This document shows positions 1-10,989 of a stretch of 64,000 nt of DNA, in pieces. Position numbers and translations under genes: made by a program. The DNA is from Solenopsis invicta (lineage: Eukaryota; Arthropoda; Insecta; Hymenoptera; Formicidae): the NCBI RefSeq assembly GCF_016802725.1, contig NC_052679.1:11070138-11134137 (forward strand), given 5' to 3'. The notes beneath the pieces are model-generated. The model did no database searches. It was not told the origin of the DNA and saw only the letters and a list, made by a program, of their open reading frames with translations. Each line of letters begins with the position of its first letter. Positions within the stretch are counted from its first letter, which is position 1.

Positions 1-99
1 ATTTTTTGTACAAATTGAAATTTTTCAGAAAATACTAAGAAAATAATTTGAAAAAATCTAATATTTTTTAACATGATATTTAAAATATTGATATAAGAA

Positions 100-309
100 T
101 ATTTTGACCAATATCCATACAGGATAAATGTTGAATCAATATTTTACAAATGTTGAACAATTACAACATTGCGAACATTAAACGTTTTAAATAGATTTAG
201 TGTTGAAAAAAACATCAAATGTTTGTTAAATTAATGTTTATTGAATGTTCTGTAAATATCGCAATTCAACATTTGGGAACATTGTTCAATATTGATTGAA
301 CATTTTTCC
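100..309. repeat. Degenerate ATTG/CAAT-rich repeat
   Basis: AT-rich stretch dominated by short alternating copies of AACATTG, CAATATTG and their complements. The same texture recurs at 6440-6836 and 10204-10265, where it surrounds a hAT element. No ORF and no clear termini are visible. It may be one dispersed low-complexity repeat family; that grouping is by eye. Confidence 0.45.
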
Positions 310-322
310 CTTAGAACATATA

Positions 323-1612
323 TTAGGAGTATAAATAAGTTTCCGCCGTTTTTTATTAAAAATTGGGCATTTATTGTGAAAGAATGGTACCTAATGTTTT
401 ATTCGAAGTATTGTCCATCGCTAACCACTACTTTTTCCCATCTTTCTGGCAACATACGGATACCGCGTCGGAAGAATGCTTCATCTTTTGAAGCTATCCA
501 CAAATCGACCCAATTTTTTGTATCTTCATATGATGTGAAGTGTTGCTCAGACAGGCCATGCGCCATCGATCGAAACAGGTAGTAATCAGAAGGAGCAATG
601 TCTGGTGAATACGGCGGGTGGGGTAAAACTTCCCAATTGAGTGTTTCCAGGTAGGTTTCCAGGAAGGTTTTGACCGGCGCCGCCAACATCTGGACGAGCA
701 TTATCATGCAGAAGAATAACTTTGTCGTGTCTGGAGTAGTAGTGGGTACGTTTTTCCTTGAGTACTCGGCTCAATCTCATCAATTGTGTTCGGTAGAGAG
801 CCCCAGTAATGGTTTCATTCGGTTGAGCAACTCATAATACACGACACCAAGCTGATCCCACCAAATACACAACATGAGCTTTTTTCCATGAATGTTCGGC
901 TTGGCTGTCGATGTTGAAATATGGCCAGGTGGTCCCCATGATTTCTTCTTCTTTGGGTTATCGTAGTGGATCCATTTTTCATCACCAGTGACTATACGAT
1001 GCAAAAAACCCTTTCGTTTATGCCTGACAAGCAGCATTTCACATGTGAAAAATCGGCGTTCAACGTTTCTCGACTTCAATTCATATGGAACCCAGTTTCT
1101 TTGTTTTTGAATCATTCCCAATGATTTTAAACGATGTGAAATTGCTGGTTGAGTCACTCCTAATGTAAGTGCAAGTGCTTCTTGCGTTTGGCACGAATCT
1201 TCATCTAATAATGTTTCCAATTCCGCGTCTTCGTACACTTTCGGCCTTTCGCTACGTTCTTTGTCTTCGACGTTAAATTCACCGTTCTTAAACTTGTGAA
1301 ACCACTCACGCCAACTTCTCTCACTTAAGGCAGCCTCACCATATGCTTCTACAAGCAATCGATGCGCCTCGGCTGCAGATTTCTTCAAATTAAAGAAGTA
1401 AATCAAAAGCTCCCGCAAATAACGCTTATTCGGCTCAAAACTCGACATTTTCGCACGAAAAAAGATATATGATGCTGATACAAAATCGTTAATATTTTAA
1501 AGTTATGTTGTTGCCAGATGTCCAACCTTACGATATAACGTTTTACAACAGACAATTTCAACCATAACATACTAGTGGCGAAATTTTTTGTGAAACTTAT
1601 TTATACTCCTAA
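323..1612 (-). mobile_element. Mariner element 1 (about 1.29 kb)
   Basis: Terminal inverted repeats start TTAGGAGTATAAATAAGTTTC at 323 and end with its complement at 1612, with TA on both sides (321-322, 1613-1614), as expected for Tc1/mariner. Length matches a full mariner. The transposase on the minus strand is broken by frameshifts, so the copy is dead. The uninterrupted target sequence is visible at 2025-2045 in the right arm of the host palindrome. Confidence 0.93.
399..1448 (-). pseudogene. Mariner transposase, frameshifted
   Basis: DD34D-type mariner transposase, a cut-and-paste enzyme acting at TA. It starts at the ATG at 1448. The first 222 codons are open and contain the N-terminal helix-turn-helix region, the WVPYEL linker (about residue 119) and the first catalytic Asp in TGDEKW (about residue 156). 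The second catalytic segment (HDNARPD) is in another frame (586-783) and the third (SPDIAPSD) in a third frame (399-707), so at least two frameshifts separate the catalytic residues. Family assignment is secure from motif order. Confidence 0.93.
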
Positions 1613-1893
1613 TAGACATGGAAGCAGAATAGAAGACTAAAATGTGTCCGGAGGAAGTAAGAAAAAAAATCATAGTTGCCTCTCTCTTGTACTGCTCGAA
1701 AATGCGCATGCGCGCCAATTTGACGCATACAAGCATCGTATCTGTAGATGTAGATATATGTAGATACGTTTGTCTTTTTTACCACATAAAATGCAATATA
1801 AACCCATTGTTTAACTTTTGACAGTTTGCAAAAAAGTACGTTTAACAACTTTGGAACCTTAAAGAATCCTAACCTATTTTCATGGATAAAACC

Positions 1894-2191
1894 GGCCAAG
1901 CAAACGTAAGCTACACATGCGCACTGTTGAGCAGTTACTCATAAGAGAGAGAGAGGCAACTATGATTTTTTTCTCACTTTCTCTGGACATATTTTTCTTT
2001 CGAGAACAATAGACATTCTCCTTCCATGTCTATATGTTCTAAGGGCCAAGCAAACGTAAGCTACACATGCGCACTGTTGAACAGTTACTCATAAGAGAGA
2101 GAGGCAACTATGATTTTTTTCTCACTTCCTCTGGACATATTTTTCTTTCGAGAACAATAGGCATTCTCCTTTCATGTCTATATGTTCTAAG
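1894..2191. repeat. 150-bp tandem duplication
   Basis: Two head-to-tail units, 1894-2043 and 2044-2191, starting GGCCAAGCAAACGTAAGC. They differ mainly in the length of an internal GA run. The duplication makes the right end of the palindromic repeat double. Confidence 0.85.
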
Positions 2192-2225
2192 ATTTTTCCA
2201 ATGTATTGCAATATAGACTAAGGTT

Positions 2226-3729
2226 CCCAGCAAACACAGTTACATAACGGCAATGTTAATAAAATAAAATCGAAAGTAACACGCAATATAACATGCGCGT
2301 TACATGTAATGTCCATGTTAGTTGTAATTTCCCACTCATAAGAAAAATAACAGTTACATAACAGTTGTATCATATTTGTTATACAGCCCTGCCGAAAATG
2401 TACGATTAAAACCGATTTAAAAAAAAAGTAATCCGAATCGATCGGGATTTCTGCACCGAAAATATGGTATTAAAACCGATTGAAAATAAGAACCCAATCG
2501 GAACCCAGATAGATTTATTAAAACAGAATACATTAATGTAAATGTAATAAATGTTTAATTTACAAAAAATATTTTTTGTATTCTTTTCGTTAAAAAAGAT
2601 TAAAAAAAGATTAAATTTGAATTAAACATTTCATTTATGTATAAAATTAAATAACAATACAAATTGTTATTTACGCATAAAAATATAAAATTTTATGTGG
2701 AACAGCGTTCCACACACACATCATGTTTGAAAAAAATGAGAGCGAGTATTTGTCTGGAGGTTACAATAAGCTGCTCCTAAAAGTCTCATTGAAGTATAAA
2801 CTGGGGAGTCGGCCGCCGTGGCGCCTAGATATAACGCATGTGGCCGCACTCGACTCACGAGAAAATCTCTCATGGCGTGGCCACCTAGTGGTGGCGTCAG
2901 AACTCACTTGTTAAATCCATTTTAATTCGAAATTACAGCATTTCATAAATTATAATTAAATCAAATTTTAATGCGATGTAACACGTTGAGACGCTAACAA
3001 TTCTTATGTACCATTTTTAAATATATATTTTGATGATAACACTATAAACCACGTTAACAAATTTGTAAAATTGTCCGAAAGCTAAGTTTTTTTTAGCAAT
3101 TAATAATTCTTGACAACCGTCAAGAAAAAAATAGTTTCCGAACATTTTTACAAATTAGTTAAAATGATGTACAATGTTATTTTATCAAAATAGCTTTTTA
3201 TTTAAAAAATAGCACGCAAGAATTTTCAGCGTTTCAGCATATCATTTCTCGCTACTAATGTCAGGATTTTGAAATGTGGTCGCTGAGAGTATTTAAGAGT
3301 CTTAATACAAATAAATTAAAATTTAAAAAATTTTTATATTATGCATTACACTTAAATAATTCACGAAAGCGATATTAAAATCAATTACGATTCGTATATA
3401 ATTAAAACCGATTACTTTTTAATCCGCTTATGGATTGAATCGATTAAAACAGATTAAAATCACTTAAAAAGGATTCCGTTTTAATCGGTTTTAATCATTT
3501 TCAGCAGTGAGGAGTCGTATTAATAATTCAGTTTTATAACAGTTACATTATTAAAATAAAATGTTTGTTATATAAACCTGCTAAATGGCAGTTATATGAC
3601 TGTTATAAGTTATTGCGTTGTAATCAACAATTCAATTTTAGATAACTACAATATCGCTAGAATGTAAAAATTCGTTATATAACGTGACACACGCAAGTTA
3701 TATAACTATTATTTTCTGTGTTTGCTGGG
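2226..3729 (+). mobile_element. Composite TIR repeat, copy 1
   Basis: Ends are CCCAGCAAACACAG (2226) and its complement (to 3729). Inside sits a second inverted-repeat element, about 2387-3512, with ends beginning CCCTGCCGAAAATG followed by ATTAAAACCGATT motifs. A second copy in opposite orientation lies at 10990-12663, and half copies of the inner element occur at 34.8, 38.7-39.3 and 49.2-49.7 kb. A short open frame at 2723-2914 is shared with other copies but looks like an accident of repeat sequence. The target duplication is not clear. Confidence 0.75.
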
Positions 3730-4606
3730 TTAGGTTCCAAAACATTTTTTCCAAGGAAAATTTTATTTGAAATATATAATACGTGTAACATGTACAATAT
3801 TATATTGAGTGAAATTTTCTTTGTAGATGATGTTTTGAAATGTAGCCTATATATTATATTTTGTTTACAAATTAAATAAAATATAATTTAATGTGTAAAT
3901 GTAGATCGGAAATTATTGAAAAAGTTAAAATTTAAAAAGTAATACTTATTTTTATTATTTAAAATTGGTTTTTTTTTGCCTTTTTAAAATCTATTGTATA
4001 TATCTAAATATGTAAACTACATTTTAGGAAGTCAGAAAAATTAATTTTAAATTTAATATATAATATTTTTTATTAAAAATTATCCTTAATAATCTAAAAT
4101 GACTCACATCAAAATGATGATAGCTTGTTATGTAGGGAAACAGTTTGTATATTTTTAAAATTAATCTTTTTTAAATTTTGTATGTTTAATAATCGTTTTT
4201 TTTTATTTCATAAACCAATGTATAATTTTTTTTATTCCTAAAAAGGAGAGAGAGAGAGAGAGATTTTGTTTTGTGCTGTTTGTGCTATGAAAAACTTTTA
4301 AAGGAAATATGAAAAGATATGAAAAAGTCAGCATCTTTTCTGAAAATTTTCATGTGTGTGAATTTTGATATATTTCAATATTACTCATGCTACAATTCTT
4401 TCTTAAAAAAACCTCAAACATCTGAAAAAATTAAAAGTAATTTTTTAAATACATTTTTATAAATTTAAAATTTGAAAAATTTTTTTTAATATTACAAAGA
4501 ATTATAAGAAAAATTTTTGTTGAGAAACAACTGTGAAATTTAATAATTTTGTATTGAAAATGAAGAAGAGTCCACAAAAAATATCATACATGCGTTTTAT
4601 TTGCAG
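3730..4606 (+). other. AT-rich intron sequence upstream of RBM22 exon
   Basis: Very AT-rich, no ORF, a short GA run at 4246-4262. It ends in a polypyrimidine-type tract and AG at 4605-4606, a good 3' splice site. Expected N-terminal RBM22 codons (about 35) are not recognisable anywhere in 1-4600, so the intron probably extends left of the window. Confidence 0.6.
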
Positions 4607-5734
4607 ACAAAAGAGAGATATGGAAAGGAATGCAAAATATGTATGCGACCGTTCACAGTGTTCAGATGGTGTCCAGGAGCAAGAATGAGATTTAAAAAAA
4701 CCGAAGTTTGCCAGACGTGCAGTCGATTGAAGAACGTATGTCAAACATGTCTACTGGATTTGGAATACGGCCTGCCCATTCAGGTCCGCGATGCTGCTTT
4801 AAAGATTAAGGATGATCTTCCGCGTTCAGATGTAAATAAGGAATATTATGTACAAAATATAGACAACGAAATCGGCAAAATTGATCCGACGACGCCGGCT
4901 GGCGCCGTCGGGAAGTCCGCTGCAGCTAGCGATTTGCTGATGAAGCTGGCTAGAACGAGTCCTTATTATAAGCGAAACAGGCCGCACATTTGCTCGTTCT
5001 GGGTAAAAGGCGAATGCAAGAGAGGCGAGGAGTGTCCTTATCGGCATGAGAAGCCAACGGATCCCGATGATCCACTAGCGGATCAAAATATAAAGGATCG
5101 TTACTATGGGGTGAACGATCCGGTGGCAGATAAGTTGATGCGCCGGGCAGCAGCGATGCCGAAGCTAGACCCGCCTGAGGACAAGTCTATCACGACGCTG
5201 TACATCGGCAATTTGGGCGATGTATTGACGGAGAAGCAACTACGCGACCATTTTTATCAGTATGGTGAAATCCGCATGGTAACGATGGTGCAGCGGCAGC
5301 AGTGTGCCTTCATCCAATACACGCAGCGGAGCGCGGCCGAGGCGGCGGCAGAGAGGACGTTCAACAAGCTAATTCTAGGCGGCAGACGGCTCACGATCAA
5401 GTGGGGTCGTTCGCAGGGTAGACAAACTGTTTCTGCGGCGGATACGACGAGGGAGATCCTTGAACCCGTACCGGGACTGCCAGGTGCATTGCCGCCGCCA
5501 CCAGAAAACATGGGCAATAATTTCTTCAATCTACAAACCACTCCTGGCATAATGCCGCCGATGATGATTCCGCCGCCGCCGGTTGCCCCTCAATTCATGT
5601 TCCCGCCGCAAATGGCTACTGCTACCGCAGCACCAATTTTCCCTCCGGGAACGACCCCCATTCATTATCCGAGCCAGGATCCGTCCAGGATGGGCGCATC
5701 ACAGGGTATTGGCAAGCCCTGGCCGGAGGAATAA
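4607..5734 (+). CDS. RBM22: Pre-mRNA-splicing factor RBM22, terminal coding exon
   Basis: RBM22 (yeast Cwc2/Ecm2 relative) contacts U6 snRNA and pre-mRNA in the active spliceosome in the nucleus. The exon starts at 4607, after AG, in phase 0 and encodes about 375 residues to the TAA at 5732-5734. Counting from the TTG codon at 4601: N-terminal Cys-rich region (CKICMRPFTV near 11-20, VCQTC pairs at 37-50), CCCH zinc finger with Cys131, Cys139, Cys145 and His149, and an RRM at about 198-270 with RNP2 LYIGNL and RNP1 QQCAFIQY. A Pro/Met-rich tail ends in the conserved IHYPSQDPSRMG motif. Compared with the vertebrate protein (about 420 residues), about the first 35 are missing and should be on upstream exons outside the window. 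The exon is intact and well conserved, so the gene is probably functional. Confidence 0.96.
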   Translation, partial: TKERYGKECKICMRPFTVFRWCPGARMRFKKTEVCQTCSRLKNVCQTCLLDLEYGLPIQVRDAALKIKDDLPRSDVNKEYYVQNIDNEIGKIDPTTPAGAVGKSAAASDLLMKLARTSPYYKRNRPHICSFWVKGECKRGEECPYRHEKPTDPDDPLADQNIKDRYYGVNDPVADKLMRRAAAMPKLDPPEDKSITTLYIGNLGDVLTEKQLRDHFYQYGEIRMVTMVQRQQCAFIQYTQRSAAEAAAERTFNKLILGGRRLTIKWGRSQGRQTVSAADTTREILEPVPGLPGALPPPPENMGNNFFNLQTTPGIMPPMMIPPPPVAPQFMFPPQMATATAAPIFPPGTTPIHYPSQDPSRMGASQGIGKPWPEE

Positions 5735-6440
5735 TTTAATAATACAATGTGAATTTTTGTAATTGTAATGATAATATTTGTAGCGGAAATATATGTTCTT
5801 TCTTTTAACTTTTATATTGTCCAGTAATAATATTAAGGTGATGCTGGAGTGACGGTGGAACTCATTCTATGTTGGTATTGCATTTTTTTTACGGAAAGTC
5901 GAGCGACTCGTGGTCGCGTGCGAGGCAAAGGGTAATGGGAATAACGCTACGCCAGGCGAACAGGCTCTTTGTCAAATACTCGTGAATACATTATCTGTTC
6001 TTGTTTTCGACTTCAGCCCCATCTGATGCAAGATCTTTTAAGTACTATGTTACATTACTGCTCTGTTATTCTTCAAACTGATTTAGCATGTCAATTTACA
6101 CATGAAATTTTCAAATCATAATTAAAATACATGGTGTTATAGTTTATTTTTTTATATATGAATATAAATAAAAATAAATCTTTATAAATATAAATAAGAT
6201 ACTAAAAAATATCATATTCTATTTTTTTGAGACTTATCTATTATTTTTTGTTTTTTTTTTTACTTTTGATTCAACTATTGGAAGCTAATTGTCATATAAT
6301 TATTAAAATAGTATACTGTAGTGATTATTGCAAAAATTTGTTTTGAAATCAATAATCACTACAGTTAAAAACTATTGAACAATAATTATTGCATATACTG
6401 ATTATGAAATCAAATCGCGGCTTTCGATAGCACGGTCATA
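5735..6440 (+). other. RBM22 3' UTR and flank
   Basis: No ORF. Two overlapping-spaced AATAAA hexamers (6167-6172, 6173-6178) are plausible poly(A) signals. The stretch 5830-6040 is clearly less AT-rich than its surroundings, with GGTGATGCTGGAGTGACGG and a later TCTGATGCAAGATC; it may be conserved UTR or a small ncRNA, but I recognise no family. Confidence 0.5.
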
Positions 6441-6836
6441 ACCAATACAACACAGAACAGCAATGTTGCAAATTGCAATGCAATATTGCGGAAATATTAT
6501 AAAAACATTGCAATGTTGAATGTTGAAATGTGAATGTTTTTTCAATATTGAATCTATATTTTTCTACGTTGATTGTTATAATAATGTTGCTGCAACATTG
6601 AAACAACATTGAACAAATTTTTAACGATATTTTTTTTTTATTTTGTAAAAATGAACGAAAATAGTAAGTTATGCAAATAGAAAATTTATATATTGATTTT
6701 CCTATATTGATTGTAAATGTTGAATTAACATATCAGTAACATCGAATTGTAAAATTGTGAAAATTGCAGCCAATCGCGAAATGTAGATTTAATATTGAAA
6801 AACATTACAAAAACATCTAATAATCCCAGCGTTGGC
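6441..6836. repeat. ATTG-rich repeat, left part (resumes at 10204)
   Basis: Dense AACATTG/CAATATTG words. The same pattern resumes at 10204-10265, on the other side of the hAT element, which indicates that the hAT landed inside this repeat. Confidence 0.55.
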
Positions 6837-7753
6837 AAAAAACTTATTTTTATTTGAAACAAAAATTTTTTAAATTTAAAACATTTTGTTTCTGTTTTAT
6901 TTGTGTTTTTTTTAAGTAACCAAAACATATTTTAGACAAAAAAAACATGTTTTAAACAAGCAAATAATTTGGTAGCTCTGAGCTATGTGAATATTTGAAT
7001 CTTTTGCCAGTCTAATTTCAAATGAACAAAATAAATTCAATTTTTTCCTTTCTTTAATTATAAACAAAATTCTTAATTTAATAATTTTATTAATTTTTTA
7101 AAATAAACTATTTTAAATATTTTTTTGAAAAAAATAATTTTTTTAATTAACTTTTATTTTAAAATATTTATAATATTTGTAATTATCTATTTAATAATTT
7201 TACTATTTTATGTATAATTTATCTTTTAATTACTCTTTTTTCAATTATTAAAATTTGTTTTATTATAATAAATCAACCTCATTACAAAACTTATTAGGTG
7301 GTAAACTTAGTTTCCGCGGTTTTTTTACTTAAAAAACTCATTTATTTCAATACCAAAAGCAAAAAATACGTCAATCAAAATATTTTCCCTCGCTGGCTGT
7401 TAGCGATATTTTGGTTCACCAAATCGTGCTGCATCGATCGGAACAAGTAATAATCTGAAGGAGCTAAGTCTGGTGAATACGTTGGGTGCGGGAGAACTTC
7501 TCACAAGCTGCATCAATGTTTCTTTGACGGTTTTTGCAACATGTGGTCGAGCGTTGTCGTGCAAAAGCATAACTTTGCATTGATTGCTGGCTACTGATTG
7601 CGGGTCTTTTTTCCAACAGTGCTTCATTCAGACGGTTCAATTGTAATTGATATCGATCCCCAGTGATGCTTTCGTTTGGTCTGACTAGCTCGTACTAAAC
7701 GACACCTTGCATATCCCACCAAATGCAGAGCATTGCTTTCTGGCCATGGATAT

Positions 7754-8031
7754 TGTAAGGAATTTTCAGGATGGTATTGACCGACTCGAGATTACTGGCT
7801 TATGACACTCTTTATTTCTTTAAACGACAAGTTTGACTCGACAGACTCTCGCGCTTACACACCTCTTTGCACGCCGACACGATGGAGAGTGACGAGCTCC
7901 GGAATTTCCGCCTATTGCTCCGGAAATTAAAGCCGATCGGAGCGTTTCTTACATTAATCACATTTTGCACGCTCTTACATTTTGCAAGCCGTAATTTGGC
8001 GCCATCGCACGGTGGCTAGCTAACGCTTACA
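7754..8031. mobile_element. Solo LTR (278 bp) in mariner 2
   Basis: Begins TGTAAG and ends CTTACA, with ATAT on both sides (7750-7753, 8032-8035), a 4-bp target duplication typical of Gypsy-type LTRs. It is GC-richer than the surrounding mariner and interrupts the transposase. No internal region remains, consistent with LTR-LTR recombination. Confidence 0.85.
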
Positions 8032-8235
8032 ATATTTCGCTTTAATATGGATGTTGATGATTGGCCGGGATTCACCCATGACTTTTTGCGTTTTGGATTG
8101 TCAAAGTAGATCCATTTTTCATCGTCAGTTACAATGCGCTACAAAAAACTTTTTTCTACTTGGTGAGCAGAGAAACAGAGATATTTAAGCGATTCGCAAT
8201 GGCATTTTCGGATAATTCATGTGGTATCAATTTTC

Positions 8236-8364
8236 GGCGGGTCCCGATAGCACACAAACTACTCACAATGGCAGATGCCTAGAGATTTTCCGTAGGTTGG
8301 GTTAGATAAGTCATGATGATTGGTTGGTGGGCTATTGGGATGTGCGCTATCGGAACCCTCCCAT
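8236..8364. mobile_element. hAT-type MITE family A, copy 1
   Basis: Family A has ends like GGGTCCCGATAGCGCAC and a core reading GATGCCTAGAGTTTTTCCG. This copy is flanked by a perfect 8-bp duplication CAATTTTC (8228-8235, 8365-8372). It is inserted into mariner 2, so family A was active after that mariner landed. Confidence 0.88.
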
Positions 8365-9183
8365 CAATTTTCCTTCTTTCTGAATTTTCCCCATTGCATA
8401 TAGACGTTTGGAAACAATCATCAGAATAACATTTAATACTTCAGACAATTCATTGAGCGTTTGACTTGAGTCTTCGTCTAGTAGTTCTTGCAATTTGGTG
8501 TCTTCAAATTTTTTGGGTTGACCTGAGCGTCGTTTATCGTTTACATCATAATCACCACTCCTAAATCGCTGAAATCATTCTTGCCATGTTCTTTCTGAGG
8601 AAGCATAATTGCCATAAGCTTTGACAAGCAATTTGTGAGCTGCAGCTGCAGTTTTTTTCAAATCGAAGTAATGAAGCAACATATGTCGAAAAAACAACTT
8701 ATCACGTATCATCTTTAATCAAAAGAAGAAAATGGCACAGTTTGCTTAAATGAATCTTTTCACACTGAATTTTATTAACAAATGTCTAACCTCTAAAATG
8801 CAGCCAGTTTCAGATGTCAAAGTAAATTATACCTACAACTAGCGTCATCTAACTGGGAGCCGGGGAAACTAAGTTTACCACCTAATAAATAATAATTCCT
8901 TACTTTTTACCCATAAATACGAATTAAATTATTAATATAATTTAATTATCTGTATTTAAACTCCCCTAAATATCTTCTATTGACGAAATTACAGACTATT
9001 ATTAGGATTATTCTTATTCAAATTATCAAAGGATATCTTTTATCCATTCATTATTGTCCTAATACCTCTTATGCCTTTAATAGAATTATCTACATTATAC
9101 AAAATATCTCAAATGGATGATTAATACACTTAACATCCACATTAACGGAACAATATTCTTTTTTATTTGTATATACACACATA

Positions 9184-9394
9184 CAGTAGCGTGCAAAGGT
9201 TTCCGGCTAGTGACATTTTGTACTCTAATTTATTAAAAAATAGCCTAATAAAATTTTCATTATCATTGTTTTACTATATTATTTCGTTACCTAATCTTAT
9301 ACTCATACCTGATAATTATAGGAATTTTATTAGGTTGTTTTTTAATAAATTAGAGTACAAAATGTCACTGGCCGGAAACTTTTGCACGCTACTA
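9184..9394. mobile_element. Tc1/mariner-type palindromic MITE
   Basis: Near-complete palindrome with ends CAGTAGCGTGCAAAGG and arms of about 60 bp (to the TTTATTAAAAAA motif), flanked by TA on each side. The 211-bp unit lies inside the hAT relic. Confidence 0.85.
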
Positions 9395-9439
9395 TATATA
9401 TTGCCCGAGGAATTTATTCAGTTAAATCAGGAATAATTA

Positions 9440-9977
9440 GATGAAGCCATGGAATATGTTCAATTCGTATCACCCTGCAGCCATTCCTGACGTTATGTCT
9501 TACAGAGCAAATACTTCTCCATTCAAAAATTATCTTCTTTCCAAAGAAACTATTAAAAATGTTAAGCCGATAATATGGTAGCTTGCGTTAAAAAATAGTA
9601 TTAATACCGTAACGTTTGACTAACACAACTTCATACTGCAATTGCTTCTTTTGCTAGTATAGAGAGGCTCTTCTCAGCTTTTGGTTTAGTGCATACAAAA
9701 TTAAAAAGACAGATTAGGTACAGAAAAAGCTACAAAATTAGTAACAGTTTTGAAGGCACTAGTACCCGTATTCATAGTCCCTTCTTAAGAAATGAGGATT
9801 TCTTGTTTCTGTCTGTCGTTGTTTTGTATAGGGTAAAACATACTACGTGAAACAAAGACAGACAATAAGGAATCCTCGTTTTTCAAGGAACAATCTATGA
9901 ATACTGTCATAAACAAAGAAATTAAGGTTGATGAAATTGAACATGAGATTGAGTCTGTAGAATATAAATATTTATAA
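9440..9977 (+). pseudogene. hAT transposase C-terminal fragment
   Basis: The region encodes, across several frames, the C-terminal hAT dimerisation domain: NVKPIIW, then SIERLFSAFGLVHTKLK (about 9655-9705), then TEKATKLVTVLKAL after a frameshift. Stop codons at 9579 and downstream break it. A palindromic MITE (9768-9907) separates the last recognisable block from a tail ending at the TAA at 9975-9977. Orientation agrees with the hAT termini. No catalytic domain remains. Confidence 0.8.
9768..9907. mobile_element. Short palindromic MITE in hAT fragment
   Basis: Ends carry GTATTCATAG and its complement, with an inner inverted block containing AAAGACAGACAA and its complement. The terminal motif resembles that of the 3-bp-TSD MITE at 51679-51823. 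Exact ends and target duplication uncertain. Confidence 0.6.
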
Positions 9978-10265
9978 ATAAAACATTAACAAGTATTTTT
10001 GCGACTTATCTATTAGTATTTGTTTTTTTTTATAATTTTTTTTCAAATAATTTATGTTTTATTTGCGATGATTTGAATAGTTTTAAACTATTGTTTAAAA
10101 CTGTTTAAAAGAAAAGTGTTTAAAACAAAGCTCAATGTTTAAACAAGTTTTAAACACATTGTTTTAAACATTTTGTTTAAAAGATGCCAATCCTGAACAA
10201 TCCGTTGAATCTATGTCTTAGAAATATTGCAATTCAACATTGATTCAATATTGATTTTACATCTA

Positions 10266-10989
10266 TTCAATGTATAAGGAAAATGCTTGTGCTTTTTTAA
10301 TTTCAAGATTACTTTCTTGAGTACATAAATATTATCAGTATACGAAACAGGTCCGTGAATGAAAAAACCTTGATCTGCATCTCAATGAACAGACAATATT
10401 TTTTAAATGCTTTTTAAATATTAAAAAAAATTTTTAAATATTTAGTTTGATTATTGTATCATATTGACTTTTTTCTATTTGTATTCTTGATTTATACGAA
10501 TAACAGAAAAGTTATTTTAGATGCTACTATACATTTGTGAAAATCAATAAAAAAATAATGTTATATATGTTTATATAAATATACTTTAATAGTCTCTTTT
10601 TAATAACATATATTAACTTGATCTATCAGTGATATACATAAGCGTGCGACCATACTACCAAAAGTCGTGATCTGCGATCCGTGAAATAGTGATTATTGAC
10701 TTTTCAATAGTTTGTTTCAATAGTTTGTAAGAGGCACCGTGCGTCCTTTTACTATGATTTAAAGAACTCATAAATATAAACTCAAAAATATTTCAAATTT
10801 TAATTAAAATTTGTTAGAAGCATATTTCTAAGAAGATATCAATCTATCGAAAAATGTAAAAAAATCGATTTTGTTAAGTCTTACTTTAGCGTTTCTTAAG
10901 ACGTCATAATATTTTCTTTATTAACTTAATTGTAATAACAATACTGGAATCTGGAATAAGGTCTTTCCGGTATCAGTTATAATATCATT
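10266..10989. other. AT-rich sequence without recognisable features
   Basis: No ORF longer than chance, no clear inverted repeats and no similarity noticed to other parts of the window. Confidence 0.4.

Larger units (their letters stand above)
310..2191. repeat. Palindromic repeat interrupted by a mariner
   Basis: The outer ends are inverted copies of CTTAGAACATATAGACATGG. The left end is split by the mariner at its central TA (left half to 322, remainder from 1613). The right end, reading the complement, occurs twice because the last part is tandemly duplicated. The inverted arm covers about 75 bp (1613-1686 versus the GA-rich end before 2043). Removing the mariner and one TA restores a continuous palindrome end. 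Superfamily not determined; non-coding. Confidence 0.7.
7294..8885 (-). mobile_element. Mariner element 2, dead, with nested insertions
   Basis: Inverted repeats TTAGGTGGTAAACTTAGTTTCC at the two ends, flanked by TA (7292-7293 and 8886-8887). The minus strand keeps mariner pieces such as LLHDNARPH (7400-7627 frame), but no long ORF survives. The total of 1592 bp includes a 278-bp solo LTR and a 129-bp hAT-type MITE; the remainder is close to normal mariner size. Confidence 0.9.
6837..10195 (+). mobile_element. hAT element relic with 8-bp TSD
   Basis: Left end CAGCGTTGGCAAAAAAC (6837) and right end complement CAGGATTGGCATCTTTT (10195) are hAT-type inverted repeats. They are flanked by AATAATCC (6829-6836) and AACAATCC (10196-10203), seven of eight matching. 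The body is AT-rich and decayed; the only recognisable coding part is the transposase C-terminus near the right end. Mariner 2, a Tc1-type MITE and a short palindrome are nested inside. Confidence 0.85.

Noticed and set aside
2723..2914. 63-codon frame conserved between repeat copies (also at 12036 and 38738 on the minus strand)
   Set aside because: It follows the repeat sequence, contains no known domain, and the copies diverge without a clear coding pattern.
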